This document shows positions 46,190 to 51,997 of a stretch of 51,997 bases of DNA, piece by piece. Origin of the DNA: Aeromonas diversa CDC 2478-85 (GTDB lineage: Bacteria > Pseudomonadota > Gammaproteobacteria > Enterobacterales > Aeromonadaceae); NCBI RefSeq assembly GCF_000819805.1, contig NZ_CDCE01000011.1, positions 102,924 through 154,920 on the forward strand, read 5' to 3'. Each line of letters opens with the position of its first letter. Positions within the stretch are counted from its first letter, which is position 1. The notes below the pieces were generated by a model, which saw only the letters and a program-made list of their open reading frames with translations, was not told where the DNA came from and did not search any database. Made by a program: the position numbers and the translations under genes.

Positions 46190-49100
46190 TTAATAAGTGC
46201 AGAGCTGTTTCCAGCTGCCGTCGCCGGCCTTGGGTTCACTGCTGGTCCACCAGTTAGCCTGCCAGACCGCCTTGCCGTTGGTCATACGGTCACCACTGTT
46301 GGCATGATCCCCACTTGGCCAGTTGGGATATGCCTTGTAGGCAGCAGGATCGATCTTTTGGCTGCTACAGGTGGTACCACCCGGGGTTTCACCACCACCA
46401 CTGCTCCCCATGACCGCCTCAGGCAAGCCCGGGAAGTCACTCTTGAGACCGATGGTCTGGCTACCGCTCACGATCCGAACTCCGCTCGGCACGCCGGCGG
46501 CCGGCAGATAATAGGTCATCGCCACTTCCACATCGCTGCCCGGAGTCCAGGCCTTCCAGCTCGGCAGTGTCATGGCTACCTTGTGGAAGTCTTTCTCATT
46601 GGCGATACCGTCGGAGTTCTTGTTACCGCCACTCTCTACCACCTTCAGACCCATGCCACTCTGATCTGTGATGGTATCCGAGGTCGAGGTGGGAACCAGG
46701 AACTCGATGCGCGCGCCGCCCGGTATGGTCTGAGTCGAGCGGTTGGTCAGTTTCAGGGTCGGGTTGATGGGATAGTTGGAGTCCCCCTCCTTGAAGCCAG
46801 TCAGGCTGACGCCGATATCAAGCTGAGTGGTGGGTGCCGGCAGCGCGTTCTGGCGGGGGTTGTAGGGAGTTGCCTTGGCAAACTTCTCATAGGCCAGGGT
46901 GGTCAGGGTATCCCCAATCACATACTCCTTCTTGACCGGATCGAAGGCATAGTCACCGGCCATCTCCCAGAACATGACGCCACCCAGGCCCTGCTTGACG
47001 ATGTAGTCGAGCTTGTGGCCCATGGACTGCTCATCTTCGGTGGAGAGGAACACCTTCTTCTGCTCGTTCCAAAGCCAGGGAACCTTGGCCTTGTCGTCGA
47101 AGTAGCGCACATACTGGCCCTGGATCAGATCCTGAGGATCGTTGGGATCGAGTCCCCAGGCCTGACCGTAGCTTGGCATGCTGGTGATACCGAGGTCGGC
47201 CGCATGTTCCAGGTTCTTGGCATGCCACATGGGCACTGCGCCGGCACCTATCTCCTTGCCACTCTTGTCGAGATCGTGCCAGATGTTGTCGATACCCATG
47301 GCGCCGTTACCACACGGAATATTGCCGCCGCCGGTCCCGGGCTGACATTGATTCTGGCTCGGCAGCGCCGCCTTGCCTCCCAGGCCGTGAGTACCGCCCG
47401 TGACCCCTTGCCAACCGCGGGTGTAGTAAGGCACGCCGATGTTGATCTTGCCGGCCGCCAGGGCACCGCGGAAGTAATGGGCCGCCCAGGCCGAGTTCAG
47501 GTAGCCGATGCCGCCAAACTGACTCTGGGTGTAGACACCCCAATGGGCCAGCTCGGAGTCTTGCTTGTTATCAAACAGGGCGGCGTTGTGATCGACAAAG
47601 TGGTTCCAGGCGCCGTGGAAGTCATAACTCATCAGATTGACGTAGTCGAGGTATTGAGTGACCTGGAAGTTCTCCATACCGCGCAGCAGGTAGGCCGAGG
47701 CCGGCGAGGCGATGGTGAGCATGTACTTACGACCGTCCTCTGCACCGGCGGCATCAAGCTTCTCGCGCAGGGTCTGCATCAGTACCTTGTAGTTACCGAA
47801 CAGCTTGCCACGACAGAGATTCGAAAGGGGGAAGTCGTTGGGATTGCCCGCATCCTTCATGGAGGTGGGATATTCGTAGTCGATGTCGACGCCGTCGAAG
47901 CCGTACTGGCGAATGAAGCTCACCGCCGAATCGGAGAAGGCGTTGATCCCCGCCGTGTTGACGGTGCAATCTCCCTTGGTGGTGGCGCTGTAGAAGCCAC
48001 GGGTATCGGCCCAACCACCAACCGAGATCAGGGTCTTCACATCCGGAAACTGCTTCTTGTACTTCGACAACAGGTTAAAGTGGCCCTGGTAGGCAAACTC
48101 GGGATCCATCTCGGCACCCTGCACGCCCTCCCAGGTCATCTTGGTTGCGGCATCATCGACCTTGATGAGGTGGCTCTGCTCATCCACCGCCGCGAAGGCG
48201 TAGTTGATGTGGGTCAACTTGCCCCAGGGGATGTCGCTCACCAGGTAAGCGGGCAAGCCATTCTTGCCGGTACGCCACGAGGTGAAGTAACCGATGACCC
48301 GGCGGGCATGATCGTCCCCCATACACTCGTAGCCATCGGGACGATAAACCTGACGGATATCGCAGGAGAGGTTACCGCCGGTCGGGGGTAAGGCGGCCTC
48401 TTCGACGTTGACCGTCACCACGGCCGACTCACCGGAGAGATTGGCCTGATCGGTCGCCACCAGCTTGAGGGCGGCACTCCCCTTGGCATCCGGAGTCCAG
48501 CTCACCTGCCAGGGGGCCGAGGTATCCTCGCCGACCCGCTTGCCACCCACGAACAGCTCCACCTTGGCCACGTCATTGTTGGCATCGGTCACGTTGGCGC
48601 TAACCGCCACACTGCGTCCCAGGGTCACCTTGGCTCCGGCGGCTGGGCTGGCGATCGCCACCTTGGGGGCTTCCGGAGCCGTTACCGCACTCACAGTGAA
48701 GCGACTGCTGCTCTCGGCCAGCACCTTGCCATCCTTGTCCAATGCCCGCGCCTTGAGATCATGGCTGCCGCCACCCACGGCCTTCCAGGCAGCCCCCCAG
48801 GGAGCACTGGTGGCCGTCGCCACCAGCTTGCCATCGATCTGGTACTCCACCCGGGTCAGCCCAGTGGTACTCCCGCTCAGGGTCACGGCAAGAGCGACAT
48901 CGGCCCCTTCGCTGACACTGGCACCGCTGACCGGTGAGCTGACACTCAGACCAATCGCCGGTGGCAGGCTTCCATCATTGAACAGACGCCAGGCATCACC
49001 CCAGGTGACGCCGACCCCAGGCTCGTAGTGGTAGGGAGAGGCGCCACACCAGCCGGAGTAGGGGAACTCCTTGCACTGGTAGAGAGCACCGGCATTGCTG

Positions 49101-49225
49101 ACCACGTCACCGGCGCTGTAACTCTTGCCGGCTTCATAGGGAGGATAGGCAGCCTGCGCCCAGGCAGGCAGAAAAGCCACGGCGACCAGCGCCGCCAGGC
49201 GGGTAGGGACAAAGTGGTTTTGCAT
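46190..49225 (-). CDS. Secreted modular chitinase, GH18 with CBM5/12 at both ends
   Basis: A 1011-aa extracellular endochitinase. Signal peptide (about 1-25, ending QA-AYPP). N-terminal chitin-binding CBM5/12 (about 27-80, YPPYEAGKSYSAGDVVSNAG, ending DAWRLF). Two Ig-like linker modules (about 80-180 and 180-280). GH18 barrel (about 300-740) with SVGGW and the catalytic DGVDIDYEYP, plus MSYDFHGAW. A chitinase-C type beta domain follows (about 780-940), then a second CBM5/12 at the end (AYPNWPSGDHANSGDRM to WKQLCTY). ATG 49225 with AAGGAAG fits; the frame extends to 49324. The leader contains a GEMM-I riboswitch. Related to Vibrio/Aeromonas ChiA-type enzymes. Confidence 0.95.
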   Translation of the reverse strand: MQNHFVPTRLAALVAVAFLPAWAQAAYPPYEAGKSYSAGDVVSNAGALYQCKEFPYSGWCGASPYHYEPGVGVTWGDAWRLFNDGSLPPAIGLSVSSPVSGASVSEGADVALAVTLSGSTTGLTRVEYQIDGKLVATATSAPWGAAWKAVGGGSHDLKARALDKDGKVLAESSSRFTVSAVTAPEAPKVAIASPAAGAKVTLGRSVAVSANVTDANNDVAKVELFVGGKRVGEDTSAPWQVSWTPDAKGSAALKLVATDQANLSGESAVVTVNVEEAALPPTGGNLSCDIRQVYRPDGYECMGDDHARRVIGYFTSWRTGKNGLPAYLVSDIPWGKLTHINYAFAAVDEQSHLIKVDDAATKMTWEGVQGAEMDPEFAYQGHFNLLSKYKKQFPDVKTLISVGGWADTRGFYSATTKGDCTVNTAGINAFSDSAVSFIRQYGFDGVDIDYEYPTSMKDAGNPNDFPLSNLCRGKLFGNYKVLMQTLREKLDAAGAEDGRKYMLTIASPASAYLLRGMENFQVTQYLDYVNLMSYDFHGAWNHFVDHNAALFDNKQDSELAHWGVYTQSQFGGIGYLNSAWAAHYFRGALAAGKINIGVPYYTRGWQGVTGGTHGLGGKAALPSQNQCQPGTGGGNIPCGNGAMGIDNIWHDLDKSGKEIGAGAVPMWHAKNLEHAADLGITSMPSYGQAWGLDPNDPQDLIQGQYVRYFDDKAKVPWLWNEQKKVFLSTEDEQSMGHKLDYIVKQGLGGVMFWEMAGDYAFDPVKKEYVIGDTLTTLAYEKFAKATPYNPRQNALPAPTTQLDIGVSLTGFKEGDSNYPINPTLKLTNRSTQTIPGGARIEFLVPTSTSDTITDQSGMGLKVVESGGNKNSDGIANEKDFHKVAMTLPSWKAWTPGSDVEVAMTYYLPAAGVPSGVRIVSGSQTIGLKSDFPGLPEAVMGSSGGGETPGGTTCSSQKIDPAAYKAYPNWPSGDHANSGDRMTNGKAVWQANWWTSSEPKAGDGSWKQLCTY

Positions 49226-49332
49226 TTTTTCTTCCTTGTTTCTTGGCATGGTTATCCAAGGCAAGGACAGACGCGGCAGGTCCACGCAGAGGCAGACAAC
49301 TGGCATTGGACTGTGCCACTGCACCCGATGAG

Positions 49333-49424
49333 ATCCTGGGAGGCCCCGCTACCCTGGGTCATATGACCGGTAGGCCGGAAGCTTTGCGTCCCGATCTTTC
49401 GATCGGTTTGCCCTTAACCTGGGT
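49333..49424 (-). ncRNA. Cyclic-di-GMP-I (GEMM-I) riboswitch upstream of chitinase
   Basis: Read on the minus strand the aptamer shows, in order, AGGGCAAACC (49416-49407), a GATC-GAAA-GATC stem with GNRA tetraloop, GGGACGCAAAGC, TTCCGGCCTA, a GGTCA/TGACC hairpin, and GGGTAGCGGGG. These are the conserved parts of the Vibrio cholerae Vc2 aptamer, including the tetraloop and the G of GGGACGCAAAGC that contacts the ligand. The start codon is about 110 bases downstream. No terminator is evident, so translational or stability control is likely. Confidence 0.93.
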
Positions 49425-49442
49425 TCCGTCAGGAACGAATCG

Positions 49443-49471
49443 AGTATAGAAATTGTCCACATCACCGACAA
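49443..49471 (-). promoter_or_regulatory. Sigma70 promoter of the riboswitch-chitinase transcript
   Basis: Minus-strand TTGTCG (49471-49466), a 17-bp spacer and TATACT (49448-49443). Transcription would start near 49436, just before the aptamer, giving a leader of about 210 bases. Confidence 0.75.
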
Positions 49472-49702
49472 TCTTTATTCGCGGCAAGAAACAACCAAAA
49501 CCGTCACTCCTCATTCGAAACCCAAGCCATTTAGCAATAAAAATCAGAGTGTTGGCTTCATCATAAAACAGGTGGTCAGCACCTCCCCATCTTGCAAAAG
49601 TGTGCAGCCCATCACTGGTCAGAGCTGACGGTCATGTGACAATTCGCGCCCCTGCTCCGGCAGGGCTACGGAAATGCTAAGAAAAAATTAAAGGAAATCA
49701 TC
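49472..49702. other. Rest of the divergent gap between chitinase and nuclease genes
   Basis: No coding frame of note. It must hold the promoter of the plus-strand nuclease. No clear -35/-10 pair was found. A CCGGTC-type GC segment (CTCCGGCAGGGCTAC, near 49655) precedes the nuclease ribosome site. No known operator could be assigned. Confidence 0.4.
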
Positions 49703-51883
49703 ATGCAAGCAACTCGAACCCTGCTCTCACTGGCGGTGGGGCTGGCCCTGGCCGCCCCCAGCGCTCACGCCGCCTTTGTCTGCCCTTCTGATCCGGCACA
49801 ACTCACCACCATCCCAACTATCCAGGGAACGGGTTCCAGCAGCGCGCTGGCAACCAAGACGGTGACGGACAAAAATGGCAATATTACCGGAGCCATCAGT
49901 CCGGATACTGTCATGGTGCGCGGTGTCGTGACCACGCTGGGTCAAAGTCTGACCAAAGGTTTCTACCTGACCGACCCGGTAGGCGATGGTAATCCGGCCA
50001 CCTCCGATGGCATCTTCGTGTACCTCAACGACAGCAAGTTCGCGACCAACTATCCGGACATCAAACCGGGTGCCGAGCTCTGCCTCGAAGCGAATGTCGA
50101 AGAGTATTACGGCGGCACTCAGCTCAAGCCGACCTTCGAAGCGAGCAAAGCCCGCCTGCAAGTGACCGCTCAGGGAGCGAACATCCCCACCTCTGTACTG
50201 CAAGTCAATGAAGGCGAAACCCTGGCCCAGGCCCTCAATCGCCATGAGGGAATGCGGGTTCGCCTCGATAGCACCAGCGATCTGCGCCTGACCCGCAACT
50301 TTAGTTTCGATTACAAGGTCTATCGCAACAACGTAGAGCTCTCCCACAAGGCTCCCTTGATCAAACCGACCCAGCTGCATGTGGCCAGCGGTGCCGATGC
50401 CGTGGCACTGGCTGCCAAGAATGGTGCCAACCGCCTGGTGGTCGAGTCTGATTACAAAGCACCGGATGGGATTATCCCCTGGTTCCCGGCTCTGGATGCG
50501 GATCAGGGCTATCTGCGTATCGGCGATCAGCTCGATGGCCTGGAAGGGGTCGTTATCTACAACAAGAACGCCTTCCGCCTGGTCGTGCCGAACGATATGA
50601 CCCTGACCGCCGGCAATCTGCTACGTAGCCAGGAAGAGGACCGTCAGGCCGCCCCGGCACGAGCTCCCGGCAGCGACCTGCGGGTCGGCAGCTTCAACGT
50701 GCTCAACTATTTCACCAGTGCGCCCGAGATTGGCGGCGATCTCAACGTGCTGTGCAAGGACCAGGCGGATGCCGGCACGGATAAAGGCTGTAACCGCGGC
50801 GCCAAGACTCAGGCCGAGTTCGAGAAGCAACGCACCAAGATCGCCAACGCCATCACAGAGATGGATGCCGATCTGCTCGGTCTGATGGAGATGGAGAACA
50901 ACGGTTTTGGCGATAACTCTGCCATCAATAACCTGGTGACCCGTCTCAACGAACAGCAGAAGGATGCCAGCAAGCACTATGCCTATGTTCGCCTGCCTGC
51001 CGCCCTGCTGACCGGCGAGAAATTCTTCGGCGGCGACGCCATCATGGTGGCCATGCTCTATCGCCCAGCCAAGCTCACGCCAGCAGGGGATGCCGCCATC
51101 GTCAAGATGCCGGAGCAGCGTTACACGGTCGGTGGCGTCGCCAAGAGCGCCGGCCAGCGCGACTCCCTGGTACAGAGCTTCATGGTTACGGGCAGCAAGG
51201 ATCCCCTGACCCTGGTGGTCAACCACCTCAAGTCCAAGGGGTCCGGTTGCTTTGAAAACGGCGATGGCAAGAGCGAGCCGGCCGATCTGCAAGGCAAGTG
51301 CACCGAGTTCCGCGTCTCCGCCGCCAAGGTGCTGGGTGAGGCGGTCAGCAAGCTGCCCGGACAGGTACTGCTGGTGGGTGACTTCAACTCCTACGCCAAG
51401 GAAGACCCGATCCGCGTCCTGACCGACTACAACCCGGCCACCAGCGAGCGCAAGATTGTCTCTGCATCCCGTACCTTTATCGGCGAGCACCCCTACGAAC
51501 AAACGGGCCGCGAGGTGACCAAGAGCTATGGTCTTGTCGATCTCAACGTCAGGTTCAACAAGGAGAAGGCCATCTCCTATAGCTATGATGGCGAGCTTGG
51601 TACCCTGGACTATGCCTTGGGCAACCCGGCCCTGACCCGTCGCGTCGTCGGCGTGGCCGACTGGCATATCAACTCGTTCGAAAGCAACCTGTTCGAATAC
51701 GGCACCAAGTACACCGGCTCGTTGGCCAAGTCCGACAACCCCTTCAGCGCTTCTGACCACGACCCCATCATCGTCGATCTGAAGCTGGAAGAGGCCCAAC
51801 AGCCCCAGAGCAGCGGGGGTGGCAGCATAGGCCTGGGCATGCTGGCCCTGTTGCCGCTGGCCTTCTGGCGCCGTCGCCGTTAA
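49703..51883 (+). CDS. Secreted ExeM/NucH-family nuclease with GlyGly-CTERM tail
   Basis: A 726-aa extracellular DNase of the endonuclease/exonuclease/phosphatase superfamily. Signal peptide (1-23, ending AHA). An N-terminal OB-like domain (about 30-290) precedes the catalytic domain: SFNVLNYFTS (about 330), LMEMENNG, NHLKSKGSG, GDFNSYAKEDP and a final SDHDPIIVDL, supplying the usual Asn, Glu, His, Asp and Asp-His residues. The C-terminus is a GlyGly-CTERM signal: GGG, a hydrophobic helix (IGLGMLALLPLAFW) and RRRR. That predicts type II secretion followed by rhombosortase processing. AAGGAAATC precedes the ATG. Divergent from the chitinase. Confidence 0.95.
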   Translation: MQATRTLLSLAVGLALAAPSAHAAFVCPSDPAQLTTIPTIQGTGSSSALATKTVTDKNGNITGAISPDTVMVRGVVTTLGQSLTKGFYLTDPVGDGNPATSDGIFVYLNDSKFATNYPDIKPGAELCLEANVEEYYGGTQLKPTFEASKARLQVTAQGANIPTSVLQVNEGETLAQALNRHEGMRVRLDSTSDLRLTRNFSFDYKVYRNNVELSHKAPLIKPTQLHVASGADAVALAAKNGANRLVVESDYKAPDGIIPWFPALDADQGYLRIGDQLDGLEGVVIYNKNAFRLVVPNDMTLTAGNLLRSQEEDRQAAPARAPGSDLRVGSFNVLNYFTSAPEIGGDLNVLCKDQADAGTDKGCNRGAKTQAEFEKQRTKIANAITEMDADLLGLMEMENNGFGDNSAINNLVTRLNEQQKDASKHYAYVRLPAALLTGEKFFGGDAIMVAMLYRPAKLTPAGDAAIVKMPEQRYTVGGVAKSAGQRDSLVQSFMVTGSKDPLTLVVNHLKSKGSGCFENGDGKSEPADLQGKCTEFRVSAAKVLGEAVSKLPGQVLLVGDFNSYAKEDPIRVLTDYNPATSERKIVSASRTFIGEHPYEQTGREVTKSYGLVDLNVRFNKEKAISYSYDGELGTLDYALGNPALTRRVVGVADWHINSFESNLFEYGTKYTGSLAKSDNPFSASDHDPIIVDLKLEEAQQPQSSGGGSIGLGMLALLPLAFWRRRR

Positions 51884-51898
51884 GTAAGCAGTAAAACA

Positions 51899-51922
51899 AG
51901 ACCCGCCATCTGGCGGGTCTTT
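51899..51922 (+). terminator. Terminator of the nuclease gene
   Basis: AGACCCGCC pairs with GGCGGGTCT around ATCT, then TTT, 15 bases after the stop. Confidence 0.85.
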
Positions 51923-51945
51923 CATTGAGCGAGGTGCGGATAAAC

Positions 51946-51973
51946 AAAAAGGCCACCGCAATGCGGTGGCCTT
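51946..51973 (-). terminator. Terminator of the downstream tRNA transcript (minus strand)
   Basis: AAGGCCACCGCA pairs with TGCGGTGGCCTT; on the minus strand TTTTTG follows. It lies just past the 3' end of the tRNA at the window edge. Confidence 0.85.
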
Positions 51974-51978
51974 CGATA

Positions 51979-51997
51979 TGGTGGAGCTACGCGGGAT
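51979..51997 (-). tRNA. 3' end of a tRNA, probably tRNA-Ala (partial)
   Basis: The last 19 bases, read on the minus strand, end in an encoded CCA after TAGCTCCA and carry the 3' side of a T-stem (CCGCG). TAGCTCC matches the acceptor end of E. coli tRNA-Ala. The anticodon is outside the window. Confidence 0.75.

Noticed and set aside
49226..49324. Extension of the chitinase frame upstream to 49324
   Set aside because: It runs into the riboswitch region and puts polar sequence before the signal peptide; the ribosome site favours 49225.
49600..49700. Pho-box or CRP site before the nuclease
   Set aside because: GTCATGTGACA resembles half-sites only; neither consensus is met well enough.

Overview
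The window looks like chromosomal DNA of an Aeromonas-type gammaproteobacterium. The evidence is a high-GC coding style, proteins very close to E. coli and Vibrio orthologues, a sodium-type PomA/PomB flagellar stator, CheV, a GlyGly-CTERM secreted nuclease and a chitinase gene preceded by a cyclic-di-GMP riboswitch. The genus is inferred; no 16S gene is present. No prophage, insertion sequence, CRISPR array or plasmid gene was seen.

Layout. 1-2.4 kb (minus): a periplasmic L,D-transpeptidase and a solute-binding protein. 2.6-5.7 kb (plus): a membrane-anchored protein of unknown function, then a tightly overlapping cassette of GT2 glycosyltransferase, GtrA flippase-like protein and PIG-V-like integral membrane glycosyltransferase. 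5.9-8.0 kb: periplasmic alpha-amylase MalS. 8.1-22.7 kb (minus): the conserved RNA and translation block, read in transcription order as rlmE, ftsH, folP, glmM, secG, tRNA-Leu, tRNA-fMet, rimP, nusA, infB, rbfA, truB, rpsO, pnp. It links rRNA methylation, membrane proteolysis, folate and cell-wall precursors, protein export, initiation factors, ribosome maturation and mRNA decay, with several internal promoters and terminators. 22.8-24 kb: yhbY and greA around a structured gap. 24-29 kb: pomAB diverging from the isoprenoid operon xseB-ispA-dxs.

29-34 kb: a LysR regulator divergent from a short-chain dehydrogenase, then dapA-bamC-purC (minus) divergent from gcvR-bcp. 35-41 kb: yfbU, yfbV, the acetate pathway ackA-pta and a YfcH-like epimerase. 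41-46 kb: the ABC pair ybbA-ybbP, head-to-head with tesA through a shared CATG, then cheV. 46-52 kb: a large modular secreted chitinase under a GEMM-I riboswitch, divergent from an ExeM/NucH-type secreted nuclease, and the edge of a tRNA-Ala.

Most of the window is ordinary core genome. The non-routine signals are the GEMM-I riboswitch with its promoter ahead of the chitinase, a branched leader RNA ahead of ackA, the GT2/GtrA/PIG-V cassette with its unknown anchored partner, a hairpin-rich gap between yhbY and greA, and tandem terminators between tRNA-fMet and rimP. Several start codons were reassigned (rimP to TTG; pomA, LysR and bamC to GTG; ftsH, glmM, rlmE and truB to internal ATGs) from Shine-Dalgarno spacing and E. 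coli or Vibrio N-termini recalled from memory.
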